This document shows, in pieces, positions 37,322-45,943 of a stretch of 64,000 nucleotides of DNA. This stretch comes from an uncultured Desulfuromonas sp. (GTDB lineage Bacteria; Desulfobacterota; Desulfuromonadia; Desulfuromonadales; Desulfuromonadaceae): positions 558,001 to 622,000 of the forward strand of contig NZ_OY787470.1 of assembly GCF_963678835.1 (NCBI RefSeq), read 5' to 3'. The notes under the pieces are model-generated. The model did not search any database. It worked only from the letters and a program-made list of their open reading frames with translations, and was not told the DNA's origin. Both the position numbers and the translations under genes were made by a program. How positions within the stretch are numbered: the first letter of the stretch is position 1; each line of letters begins with the position of its first letter.

Positions 37322-37951
37322 TCATTTCTCCTTGGTCGGATAAGTTTTTGGTGGCGCGGTGGGCAGCGCCCAGTTGTGGCGGATGGCCAGCAGTCGCAGG
37401 CCGACCACCACACCGGCGGCAATCAGCATGACCGAGGGTCGCGACCAGCCCATGCGGTCGAGGATGTAAAATAGCACTCCGCCGACAATGCAGGCAGAGG
37501 CGTAGATCTCTTTTTGCAGGATTAGCGGAACCTGGCTCGATAGCATGTCGCGAATCACTCCCCCTGCGGTGGCCGTCATGACGCCCATGGTCACGGCACC
37601 GATAAATCCGGTGTGAAAATCCAGGGCTTTTCCGGTACCGATGACGACAAAGGTCCCCAGGCCGATGGCATCGAAAAATAGCAAAGGGTTGCTGTAGCGA
37701 TCGAGAACGTGATGGCCGAAAAACGTCAGCAGAGCAATGGCAATGGAGATATAGAGATAGGTTTCGTCTTTGAGACAGAACGGTGGGGTGTCGCCGAGCA
37801 GGATGTCGCGCAGGGTACCACCGCCAATGGCTGTCACCAGGCCGAGTACCAGCACGCCGAGCATGTCCATGTTGCGTCGCACCCCGGCCAGGGCACCGGA
37901 AGCGGCGAATGCAGCCGTGCCGATGAGATCCAAAACGTAAAGTAAGTTCAC
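37322..37951 (-). CDS. TRIC-family cation channel protein (UPF0126, YicG-like)
   Basis: A 209-residue membrane protein made of two repeats of three helices plus a seventh, the layout of bacterial TRIC trimeric cation channels. The repeat motifs 'VTAIGGGTLRDILLG' and 'MTATAGGVIRDML' are clear. A basic proline-rich tail follows. It begins the minus-strand set and is divergent from the rhomboid gene; 37952-38150 should hold both promoters. Confidence 0.9.
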   Translation of the reverse strand: MNLLYVLDLIGTAAFAASGALAGVRRNMDMLGVLVLGLVTAIGGGTLRDILLGDTPPFCLKDETYLYISIAIALLTFFGHHVLDRYSNPLLFFDAIGLGTFVVIGTGKALDFHTGFIGAVTMGVMTATAGGVIRDMLSSQVPLILQKEIYASACIVGGVLFYILDRMGWSRPSVMLIAAGVVVGLRLLAIRHNWALPTAPPKTYPTKEK

Positions 37952-38150
37952 CGCTGCCTCTGTTTACCGGCGAAGTTGTCGATTTTTTCCGCGCCCGTCG
38001 CCGTTGGCGGACTCGGACTGTTCTGTCATTGTCCGTTGGTGTATACTCAAGTGGAGTTAGGGTACTCCGGCGCTGAGCATAGCGGTTTAACCCGTAAAAA
38101 TCAATCACTTGCCGAGGCGCAGCCGAGAGGGTTGCGTTGAAAGGTCGTTC

Positions 38151-39344
38151 ATGTTCATCCCTGTTGGTGATCTTCCCAATCCACCCGGTCGGGCGTATGT
38201 CAACCTGTCGTTGATAGCCGCCAATATCATGATTTTTGCCCTGATTACGCTGCCGCTTTCCGGTATGAAGGCTGACCCGTACAATCCCGCTTTGATCGAA
38301 TATCTCCACCATCTCGGTGTGCAGAGCCTCAGCCAGGCGCAACAGGTGGCCAACCGAATCAGCGCTTATGATCTGTTTGTGTTTCAGCACGGATTCAAAC
38401 CGGCAGCACCACGCCTTGACGATCTGTTTTTCTCTCTGTTTCTTCATGCCGGGCTGTTGCATCTGGCAGGCAATATGCTGTTTTTGTGGATTTTTGGCGA
38501 TAATGTTGAGTACCGCCTCGGCCCGTGGCGGTATCTGGTGCTCTATCTGTTTACCGGAGTCATGGCCACGGTTTTTTTTGCCCTGTTCACTTTGGACTCC
38601 TATACACCATTGATTGGTGCCTCCGGGGCGATCTCCGGTATTCTTGGCTGCTACTTTGTCTGGTTTCCACGCAATAAGGTGAAAACCTTTATTTTCTTGT
38701 TTCCGTTTATCATGACCACCATCCTGCTTCCGGCGCGGCTGGTTCTCGGTGTGTTTTTGGTGATCGACAATGTGCTACCGTTTTTATTTGTTCACAGTGG
38801 TTCCGGTGTGGCCCACGGTGCGCATATTGGCGGTTTTATTGCCGGTGGTGGCGTGGCTTATGCCATTGATCACTGGCCGGGTCTGCGCCACGGCAAGCGG
38901 TTTCACAAAAAGGTTTCCCCCTGCGATAATCCGGAAGCCAGTGCGGCTGACCGGATTAACTGCCTGATTGACCACGATAAAATGGACGATGCCTGCGGCG
39001 TGTTCTTTGGCTTGAACCAACGTGAATTACGTCGAACCATCCCGGCCTATCAGGTGCTGGAGATGGGGCAGTATCTCATGGCGGAAAAGCATTTTGATGC
39101 GGCACTGACTCTGTATCGCCGCTTTATCAGTGACCGTCCCAGCGATGACCAGCTCGACCAGGCTTACCTGGGAGCTGGCATTGCCTTGCTCAACAAGGAA
39201 AACTGCCACCCTAGTGCTCATCAGTATTTTCTCTCTGTTCTCGATGTCAGCCACGATCAGGGGCTCGTCAATGAAGCGCGTCGTTATCTCGATGTGATCG
39301 ATGGCCACTGCCGGCAACGCGACTGGTCGCGACCAAACGCGTGA
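38151..39344 (+). CDS. Rhomboid-family intramembrane serine protease with C-terminal helical repeats
   Basis: A 397-residue protein. Six helices form a rhomboid core, with 'HAGLLHLAGNMLFLWIFG' in the early helices, the catalytic serine motif GASGAISG and the catalytic His in 'VAHGAHIGGFIAG'. A hydrophilic ~130-residue C-terminus with TPR-like helices ('LMAEKHFDAALTLYRRFI', 'YLGAGIALLNKENCHPSAHQYF') follows. It cleaves membrane-anchored substrates, here unknown. I chose ATG 38151; the in-frame codons before it do not match the family. Confidence 0.9.
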   Translation: MFIPVGDLPNPPGRAYVNLSLIAANIMIFALITLPLSGMKADPYNPALIEYLHHLGVQSLSQAQQVANRISAYDLFVFQHGFKPAAPRLDDLFFSLFLHAGLLHLAGNMLFLWIFGDNVEYRLGPWRYLVLYLFTGVMATVFFALFTLDSYTPLIGASGAISGILGCYFVWFPRNKVKTFIFLFPFIMTTILLPARLVLGVFLVIDNVLPFLFVHSGSGVAHGAHIGGFIAGGGVAYAIDHWPGLRHGKRFHKKVSPCDNPEASAADRINCLIDHDKMDDACGVFFGLNQRELRRTIPAYQVLEMGQYLMAEKHFDAALTLYRRFISDRPSDDQLDQAYLGAGIALLNKENCHPSAHQYFLSVLDVSHDQGLVNEARRYLDVIDGHCRQRDWSRPNA

Positions 39345-39535
39345 TAGCCTTTGGTGGGTTTCTCTGCGAGTGATATTTTGCTCACATTATCTTGTTTGCC
39401 TGTGAGAGTGGTTGCAAGAGGCGTCGTTAGAATGTTGGGACGGTATCGTGTGGGCCCTACAATTGAATTTTGCGGTCGGAGCGACGTCAGCCGCTCCTGC
39501 CGGGGCAAGTTGACACACTTGTATGTGTCGCAGTG

Positions 39536-40702
39536 CTACTGCGCCTTGGGCGTAAAGCTACAGAAATTGTTTTTGCCCCGGTGCTTGGCGCGGTACATGG
39601 CGATGTCGGCACATTGCAGCAGTCCTTCTGCCGTTGTCGCGTCCTGTGGGTAACAGGCAATGCCGATGCTGGCATTGATCGACACGTCATGGTTGGCAAT
39701 CTCAACGGAGGGGTGAAGCTGTTTAAATAACTTTTTGGCCATCAGTTCACCGTCGTTGCCGTTGTGAACCGTGGACAACAGTACAACAAACTCATCTCCG
39801 CTCAGTCTGGCGACAGTATCACTTTTGCGTACCGCACTTTTCAGGCGTGCTGCGACCTCGCACAGATAATCATCCCCTCCGGAATGTCCAAAACGATCAT
39901 TGACGGATTTGAACTTGTCCAAGTCGATAAACAACAATGCCAGATGGTCGTTGTCGCGTTCAGCACGTTTAACCGTCTGGTTGAGCCGGTCCATAAACAG
40001 TCGCCGGTTGGGAAGCCCGGTCAGAGCATCGTAATAAGCCAATTGTTCGATTTTTTTCTGAGCAAGGTGAAACTCCGTGATATCTTCAATGCTTATAAAA
40101 ACTTCGTCGGGATGGTTTTTGCCGCTGAAAAACTGGGGAACCGCATCGACACGAATCCAGCATTGTCGTCTGTGGCGTGGATGGGTAAAACCCATGATCA
40201 CACCTTTAACGACTTCGCCACGATTCAGAGCGACGAGTCCCGGATACTGCCGCCAGGGGAATTCACTGCCGTCTTCGCTGAACAAATTGCCTTTTAGAGA
40301 GCGAATTGACAGCTTGATGAGTTGCTCCAGGGGCATGCCGGTGATCTCTTCGGCGGCCGGGTTGGCAGAAACAACATGACCATCGGCGGCCACATAGATG
40401 ACGCCCTGCGTCAGGTTTTCATACAATGCCCGAAAGCGATGTTGGCTCTGATGCAGTTGTTTTTCGGAATACAGAAACGTGATAAGAAATCGCGAAGCGA
40501 CCAAATAGAGTATTGCACTACTGACCAGGATGAATACGCCATCGCGGATATCTTTGATACAGGGGATGTTTGGGAGGCAGCAGTTGTCCATCAGCCAATT
40601 GGAGCCGTAGATCCACAGTGTGCTTGTAACCAGGTAGGCACTGGTCACCTGCAGCGCTGTAATCTTGCGGCACATCTTTTTGAATTTGGCATAGTTGGTC
40701 AT
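39536..40702 (-). CDS. Membrane-bound PAS-GGDEF diguanylate cyclase
   Basis: A 388-residue c-di-GMP synthase. Two N-terminal helices (about 17-33 and 52-74) bound a short Cys-rich periplasmic loop (NCCLPNIPC), followed by a PAS domain (about 90-215) and a GGDEF domain (about 225-388). The signature is SGDEF, a tolerated variant, and the inhibitory site RKSD lies five residues upstream, so feedback control is expected. The two cysteine-flanked loop residues may sense redox. 39345-39535 holds no assigned feature. Confidence 0.92.
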   Translation of the reverse strand: MTNYAKFKKMCRKITALQVTSAYLVTSTLWIYGSNWLMDNCCLPNIPCIKDIRDGVFILVSSAILYLVASRFLITFLYSEKQLHQSQHRFRALYENLTQGVIYVAADGHVVSANPAAEEITGMPLEQLIKLSIRSLKGNLFSEDGSEFPWRQYPGLVALNRGEVVKGVIMGFTHPRHRRQCWIRVDAVPQFFSGKNHPDEVFISIEDITEFHLAQKKIEQLAYYDALTGLPNRRLFMDRLNQTVKRAERDNDHLALLFIDLDKFKSVNDRFGHSGGDDYLCEVAARLKSAVRKSDTVARLSGDEFVVLLSTVHNGNDGELMAKKLFKQLHPSVEIANHDVSINASIGIACYPQDATTAEGLLQCADIAMYRAKHRGKNNFCSFTPKAQ

Positions 40703-40841
40703 GATGTTGCAGTCGCCTCCGATATATTGAATTAGAGTATAGCATTTCCTGAAAGTGTAGCAAAAGTGAGTCTTTATTCTTTTTTTCGGCTCGTTATTGA
40801 CCAGATGTTAGAGATCTCTTCGATTTTAAGGCGATTGTTAA

Positions 40842-41732
40842 ATGTATTATTTTCTTGATTATGAAGAACCGTTGTTTCGGCCCCCCTCTGAAGGGCGGTC
40901 ATTGATCTTGCAAGCGACTATCGGTTGCAGTCAGAATCAGTGTCGCTTTTGCGGCATGTACAAAATGAAACAGTTTCGTATTCGATCTGTCGATGAATTG
41001 GCGGATGATCTGCACCGGTTACCCAGAGAACTCCGCCAGGGTGTGCAGCGGGTGTTTCTTGCCGATGGCGATGCGCTGATCTATCCCTTTGACGGATTGG
41101 TCGAGGTTCTCGATCTGTTACAGCGGGAATTGCCCGCGCTGACCCGCGTTTCCAGTTATGCCTCACCCAAAAGTTTGGTGAGTAAGTCACCCGAGGAGCT
41201 GCGGCAACTGCGCAGCAAGAAGTTGCGTATCCTCTACTTTGGTCTGGAAAGTGGTGATGATGAGACCTTGCGGTTGGCGAATAAAGGCTATGATGCCGAG
41301 ACCATGCGTGATCAGGCGCTCAAGGCACGTCAGGCAGGTATGAAATTGTCGGTCACGGCGATCCTCGGACTTGCAGGGCGGCGGCGCAGCCATGAGCATG
41401 CTGTGGCCACGGCCGCGTGGGTCAATGCGGTGTCACCGGAATATTTTTCGTTGCTGACCATGTTTCACCGTCATAACGAAGCGTTCTATCGCAGCATCGA
41501 ACCGCTCAGCCACGGCGAAATTCTTCAGGAAACCGTGGAAATGCTCGAACACCTGCATCCGCAGCGCACCATTTTGCGCTCCAACCATGTGTCCAATTTT
41601 CTCAATTTGGCCGGAAGTTATCCCAAGGATCGACAGGCATTGCTTGAAACGGCGCGCCAGGCGTTACAGCAGGGCCGCCAGGATTCGCGCTGGTTTGATG
41701 AGGTTCCCGCTTATCACGAGCAGATGTATTGA
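40842..41732 (+). CDS. Radical SAM protein with CX4CX2C cluster motif
   Basis: A 296-residue cytoplasmic protein. The 4Fe-4S site is CSQNQCRFC (C29, C34, C37), with one residue more than the usual CX3CX2C spacing, as seen in the 'CSHNKCTFC' group. 'YFGLESGDDETL' and 'LGLAG' follow as in Elp3/HemN-like barrels. The chemistry is unknown. It is divergent from the GGDEF gene. Confidence 0.9.
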   Translation: MYYFLDYEEPLFRPPSEGRSLILQATIGCSQNQCRFCGMYKMKQFRIRSVDELADDLHRLPRELRQGVQRVFLADGDALIYPFDGLVEVLDLLQRELPALTRVSSYASPKSLVSKSPEELRQLRSKKLRILYFGLESGDDETLRLANKGYDAETMRDQALKARQAGMKLSVTAILGLAGRRRSHEHAVATAAWVNAVSPEYFSLLTMFHRHNEAFYRSIEPLSHGEILQETVEMLEHLHPQRTILRSNHVSNFLNLAGSYPKDRQALLETARQALQQGRQDSRWFDEVPAYHEQMY

Positions 41733-41836
41733 AAAGATAGTGGAAAGTGCTGAGTTTTGGGTTGAAAGTAACAAAGCGAAGCTCGCAGGTGCGAACTTCG
41801 CCTTGTTTATTAGAGCAAAGGTGCCTGTAAAAGAAG

Positions 41837-42217
41837 TCAGGCTTCCGCTTTCCACAGACCGTGCAGGTTGCAATATTCGCGAGCGGTAATTTTTTCCGCC
41901 GAGACGCAGAACGAGGCTTGCGGCTTGTCACCAGGATTGAGGAATGCGCGATAGCTTTTGCCGTCGGCAATCAGTTCAATCCACTCAATGTAGTGTTCAT
42001 CGGTCATAGGATGCTCAACACTGCCGACAGTAATGGTGTAACCGGTGTCGGTTTTTTCAATGACCGGCACGTGTTTTTCTTGCGCCGCATCTGTGGTGTT
42101 GGCATCGAGCAGTTTCATATCGCTGCCACAGCAGACCAGAGCACCGGCTCCCGTGTGCAGAACTTCAACGATGTTGCCACAAACTTCACATTTATACACG
42201 CCTTGTTGCGATGTCAT
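41837..42217 (-). CDS. dfx: Desulfoferrodoxin (2Fe superoxide reductase)
   Basis: A 126-residue protein with both iron centres. Center I is the desulforedoxin Cys4 site (CEVC and the adjacent CC, residues 10-31). Center II has His ligands in '[14 protein letters not shown]' and the Cys-His pair in 'CNLHGLW'. It reduces superoxide to peroxide without making oxygen, typical of anaerobes. A ribosome site AGGAGG precedes the ATG. Confidence 0.97.
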   Translation of the reverse strand: MTSQQGVYKCEVCGNIVEVLHTGAGALVCCGSDMKLLDANTTDAAQEKHVPVIEKTDTGYTITVGSVEHPMTDEHYIEWIELIADGKSYRAFLNPGDKPQASFCVSAEKITAREYCNLHGLWKAEA

Positions 42218-42275
42218 ACATCCTCCTTAACGTTGGTGTGAATTAATAAGACTAAATGGTTTTTCACGGCAGCGT

Positions 42276-43208
42276 TCAGTGTAGCAAACTGTCTTGATTA
42301 CGCAACAGATCATCGTCACCGTTTTGTTGTTGGCGGCGGTGCAATTCGAGAATAATGCCATCGGCCAGGCCAAATTTCGGGACGAAGATTTTTTCAATTC
42401 CCGCCCATTTCATCGCCGCCAGATAGATCTTGGCCGCCGGAACGATTACATCGGCGCGGCTGGGCTTAAGTTTGAAGCGACTTACCCGCTCATTTTCATC
42501 CAGCACTTTGAGTTTCAGGTAGACCTTTTTCAATTGTTCACGACTCATGGCCTGTTGTTCCGAGCGCTTGGCAAGGCGATGCAGTCGACCAATGTTGCCG
42601 CCACTGCCAATGCCCAGCACCTGGCTTTCCTGAACATGCTCTTCAATCCAGTTCTGCATGCGGCCCCACTCTGATTTGTCCACCACTTTTTCCAGCAGAC
42701 GAACCGTGCCAAGGCGAAAGGATTCATTGACCTCCAGTTCACCATCGCTATAGAGGCTCAATTCCGTGCTGCCGCCGCCGACATCAATATACAGAAAAGA
42801 TTCGCAGTCATGGGGTAGCAGTCGGTCCGGGCGGTTGGCAAAGATCATCTCCGCCTCTTTCTTGCCATTGATGATTTCCAGCTCAATGCCACACTGTTGA
42901 CGAATCTGATCCACCACATCAAGGCCGTTCTTGGCTTCACGCATGGCGCTGGTAGCACAGGCTTTCATGTCGAGGGGTTGAAACACGGAGATTAGATTGG
43001 AAAACGCCTCCATCGTCTTGGTCAGACAGCGGGCACTTTCATCACTGAGACGATTGAGGGTGAAAACATCACTGCCAAGGCGCAACGGCACACGCAGCAG
43101 CAGTTCTTTTTCAGCGACGGGATGATCACCTTCCTTAATGCGGGCAATCAGCAGGCGCACGGCATTGGAGCCCACATCAATGGCGGCATAACAGGGATGC
43201 TGTTTCAT
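42276..43208 (-). CDS. Ppx/GppA phosphatase (exopolyphosphatase-like)
   Basis: A 310-residue protein of the sugar-kinase/actin fold. Phosphate loops are 'AAIDVGSNAVRLLI' and 'YIDVGGGSTELSLY'. It has only the core domains (no HD-like C-terminal half as in E. coli Ppx, ~510 residues), like the short Ppx of delta-proteobacteria. It hydrolyses polyphosphate and/or pppGpp, linking to stringent response. Confidence 0.9.
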   Translation of the reverse strand: MKQHPCYAAIDVGSNAVRLLIARIKEGDHPVAEKELLLRVPLRLGSDVFTLNRLSDESARCLTKTMEAFSNLISVFQPLDMKACATSAMREAKNGLDVVDQIRQQCGIELEIINGKKEAEMIFANRPDRLLPHDCESFLYIDVGGGSTELSLYSDGELEVNESFRLGTVRLLEKVVDKSEWGRMQNWIEEHVQESQVLGIGSGGNIGRLHRLAKRSEQQAMSREQLKKVYLKLKVLDENERVSRFKLKPSRADVIVPAAKIYLAAMKWAGIEKIFVPKFGLADGIILELHRRQQQNGDDDLLRNQDSLLH

Positions 43209-43387
43209 AAAACGTTCCTTTCCGGCCGCGACAGAGTCCCCGGTGCGGAGTAGGGTCTAACTATCGCGTCATTATTATGAAAGGCGTGTTTTGTTTGATT
43301 TGTATAAGAGTCATGCGGAACACACTGAAATCAAACGATATTGAACGTCATACTAACATATTGGGAAAAGAATCGTCGAACACTGAC

Positions 43388-43416
43388 TTGACGCAATTTA
43401 TTTAGGGTGCTAAATA
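43388..43416 (+). promoter_or_regulatory. Candidate promoter of the aldo/keto reductase gene
   Basis: TTGACG, a 17-nt spacer and TAAATA form a good sigma-70 layout, ~110 bp before the start. The rest of 43209-43527 shows no gene or other clear site. Confidence 0.55.
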
Positions 43417-43527
43417 TTAATCTACTTATTGGTTGTGGTGTGCCCCAGAACGAATGATTTGCCCATCAAGACGCTACCACCGTGACCACGATGACTTGTT
43501 TCACCCAAAGTACACAGGAGAAGTGAC

Positions 43528-44514
43528 ATGTTGACACGACAGTTAGGAACTCAGGGATTAGAAGTTTCCGCCTTAGGCCTCGGTTGTATGGGGATGTCCG
43601 ATTTTTATGGCAATCGCGACGACGAGGAATCCATTGCGACATTGCAACGGGCGGTTGAATTGGGGGTCACGTTGTTTGACACCGCTGATATGTATGGACC
43701 ATTTACCAATGAGCAGTTAGTGGGCAAGGTGCTCAAAGCGCATCGTGATAAGATTATCCTCGCCACCAAATTCGGCATTATCCGCAGTGACGATCCCAAC
43801 CATCGCGGCATCTGCGGACGACCGGATTATGTCCACACAGCCTGTGACGCCTCGCTGCAACGCCTCGGCGTCGACCATATCGATCTTTACTACCAGCACC
43901 GGGTGGATAGCGACGTGCCCATTGAAGAAACCGTTGGTGCTATGGCCGAACTGGTCACCGCAGGCAAGGTCCGCTTTCTCGGCTTGTCCGAAGCCGCCGC
44001 TGACACCGTGCGCCGCGCTCATGCCGTTCACCCCATCAGCGCGTTGCAGACCGAATACTCGCTGTGGAGTCGCGATATTGAGGAGGACGTTTTACCGACT
44101 CTGCGTGAGTTGGGCATCGGCCTGGTGCCGTACAGCCCGCTGGGGCGCGGATTTCTCTCCGGCCAGATCCGCTCCATTGATAATTTTCCCGAAGGCGACT
44201 ATCGCGCCATGTCGCCACGCTTTCAGGGCGATAACTTCAACAAAAACCTGCAACTGGTCGATGCCGTTAAAGCCATGGCTGAGACCAAGGGTGTCACTCC
44301 CAGCCAACTGGCCCTGGCCTGGGTGCTGGCACAAGGTGATGATGTGGTACCGATCCCCGGCACCAAGCGGCGCCGTTACCTCGAAGAAAACCTTGGGGCG
44401 TTGGCTGTCACGTTGACTGTAGGGGATCGGACTGAACTAGAAAAACTGATGCCCATAGGGGCGGCCAGCGGAACGCGCTATCCGGGGAGCATGATGTCGT
44501 TGGTGAACCGGTAG
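43528..44514 (+). CDS. Aldo/keto reductase
   Basis: A 328-residue NADP(H)-dependent reductase of the AKR13-like group. The catalytic tetrad is visible: Asp in 'LFDTADMYG', Tyr in the same segment, Lys in 'ILATKFG' and His in 'LYYQHRVD'. '[12 protein letters not shown]', '[11 protein letters not shown]' and 'PIPGTKRR' complete the family pattern. It reduces aldehydes or ketones in the cytoplasm. Ribosome site AGGAGAAG stands 6 nt before ATG. Confidence 0.94.
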   Translation: MLTRQLGTQGLEVSALGLGCMGMSDFYGNRDDEESIATLQRAVELGVTLFDTADMYGPFTNEQLVGKVLKAHRDKIILATKFGIIRSDDPNHRGICGRPDYVHTACDASLQRLGVDHIDLYYQHRVDSDVPIEETVGAMAELVTAGKVRFLGLSEAAADTVRRAHAVHPISALQTEYSLWSRDIEEDVLPTLRELGIGLVPYSPLGRGFLSGQIRSIDNFPEGDYRAMSPRFQGDNFNKNLQLVDAVKAMAETKGVTPSQLALAWVLAQGDDVVPIPGTKRRRYLEENLGALAVTLTVGDRTELEKLMPIGAASGTRYPGSMMSLVNR

Positions 44515-44547
44515 GGTAATTTTGACATTGAAAACAATAGGACAACT

Positions 44548-44588
44548 AAGGCCGATTCGGATTTCCGTGTCGGCCTTTTTGTTTTTTT
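44548..44588 (+). terminator. Rho-independent terminator after the aldo/keto reductase gene
   Basis: AAGGCCGA and TCGGCCTT pair around a 14-nt loop, followed by TTTTTGTTTTTTT. Confidence 0.85.
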
Positions 44589-44714
44589 CAGAATGCAGGT
44601 TGAGAGGGTGTGATAGTGAATGTCTACTATCGAAAATTAAAACATAAAAAATTATTTTATGTGTTGACGTGAATATATCAATGTGCCGATTATTGACCAT
44701 TTAGCATTGCTTTT

Positions 44715-44872
44715 TAGCAGGTTGTTGAAAAAGTCCCATCCGGGGCCTTTTCAACGGCGCAAGCCGAAAATTCGATTTCCGACTTGCTTACAAAATCAAT
44801 GACTTGAAGACCTGTTCTTGATTTTGGTCGCCCGTTTATGAGCTCCATAGGCTGTTTTTCAACAGCCTGCTA
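44715..44872. mobile_element. R2 MITE, best-preserved copy
   Basis: A 158-bp non-coding element with 18-bp terminal inverted repeats TAGCAGGTTGTTGAAAAA and TTTTTCAACAGCCTGCTA (one mismatch). Each end begins or ends with TA, possibly a TA target duplication. It shares its interior (GCAAGCCGAAAAT, CCATAGGC) with 2009 and 25503. It ends 30 bp before the Sel1 lipoprotein gene and so may carry or displace its promoter. AT-rich 44590-44714 holds nothing recognisable. Confidence 0.85.
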
Positions 44873-44902
44873 TGTTCAGTCTTGAAGAAAGCTGTGTTCA
44901 GA

Positions 44903-45943
44903 ATGAAAAAAACAAGTATTTACAGATGGATCATTGTTGTTGGTATGACCGCATGCTGCTTAAGTGGTTGCCTGAACAATACGAAGTGGGGTGGTCAGAA
45001 GAAAAATGCTCCAGTTCTAACGTCCTCTGAAAACAATCAGCTCTCACAAAAAACTGTGAAAAAGCGGGTTGATCCGATTTCAGAAGTTGAACAACTGCTG
45101 AGCCAACCTTACATTGATCCACTGACGCGATATAGCAAACGCTATGCAGGTGACCCCACTAGGCTCGACCAATTGGAGCGGATTGAAAAAGAAAGGCAGC
45201 GTCGCTGTGAGAAAGTTGCGAAAGAGTACCAAAAGCTCGGTAAGACAACGGCTAATTTGACGAAAATGAGCGCCGGGTATGGATTTTCTTGCCCTCAACA
45301 GGTCGAGGCCTTTGCCGCATTAGTAACAGATCCGGCATATAGTGAATGCTATCTGCTGGTAAAATTACACAATTATCGGGAAGCTTTAGAACCGTGCCAT
45401 GGTCCAGCCCAAAATGGTGATATCCGTTCTCAGCTCAACATGGCGATTATTTCTCGTGAATTGGGGGATTATAAGGCTGCGTTACACTGGGCGGCTTTGT
45501 CCGCAAAGTATTTTCCCGAGGCTGCTTTCCTGATGGGGGAGTTGCATGCGAATGGTCAGGGGACGGTGCAGTGTGATGCCAAGGCTGTTGAATGGTATGA
45601 GCAGTCGGCAGAAAAAAATTATGCCGCAGCTCAGACCGCGTTGGGAAAAATGTATTTGCACGGAACAGGGGTGAATGCCGATCCGGTGATGGCAAGAGAC
45701 TGGTTGTTGAAAGCGGCCAGACAAAACGATCCGGAGGCTTTCTTCTATCTGGGTGAAATGTGTGAGCAGGAGAGCAACTCCCGTGATCTGCCACAGGCAA
45801 TGGTCTGGTACGACTTTGCATTTCAGAAGGGGATGCAAGAAGCTCGGGATCGTTTACAGGTGTTGAGCAAGACGACAGAGATGACGAAAATTCAGGAAGC
45901 ACAGATGCGGGTTAGCAGGATGTTGAAGGCCGAAGACAAATGA
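44903..45943 (+). CDS. Sel1-repeat lipoprotein
   Basis: A 346-residue lipoprotein starting at ATG 44903, with signal peptide and lipobox LSGC (Cys about residue 23). The C-terminal half has three or four Sel1/TPR-like repeats ('AAFLMGELHANGQGTVQCDAKA', 'AALGKMYLHGTG' style) that bind partner proteins. An upstream TTG at 44882 is in frame but would lie against the MITE. It overlaps the next gene by 4 bp (ATGA), so it probably acts with that c-di-GMP protein at the membrane. Confidence 0.88.
   Translation: MKKTSIYRWIIVVGMTACCLSGCLNNTKWGGQKKNAPVLTSSENNQLSQKTVKKRVDPISEVEQLLSQPYIDPLTRYSKRYAGDPTRLDQLERIEKERQRRCEKVAKEYQKLGKTTANLTKMSAGYGFSCPQQVEAFAALVTDPAYSECYLLVKLHNYREALEPCHGPAQNGDIRSQLNMAIISRELGDYKAALHWAALSAKYFPEAAFLMGELHANGQGTVQCDAKAVEWYEQSAEKNYAAAQTALGKMYLHGTGVNADPVMARDWLLKAARQNDPEAFFYLGEMCEQESNSRDLPQAMVWYDFAFQKGMQEARDRLQVLSKTTEMTKIQEAQMRVSRMLKAEDK

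Noticed and set aside
39345..39535. Possible c-di-GMP riboswitch near the GGDEF gene
   Set aside because: No GEMM-like conserved core could be seen; only a weak GACACACTTGTATGTGTC hairpin is present.
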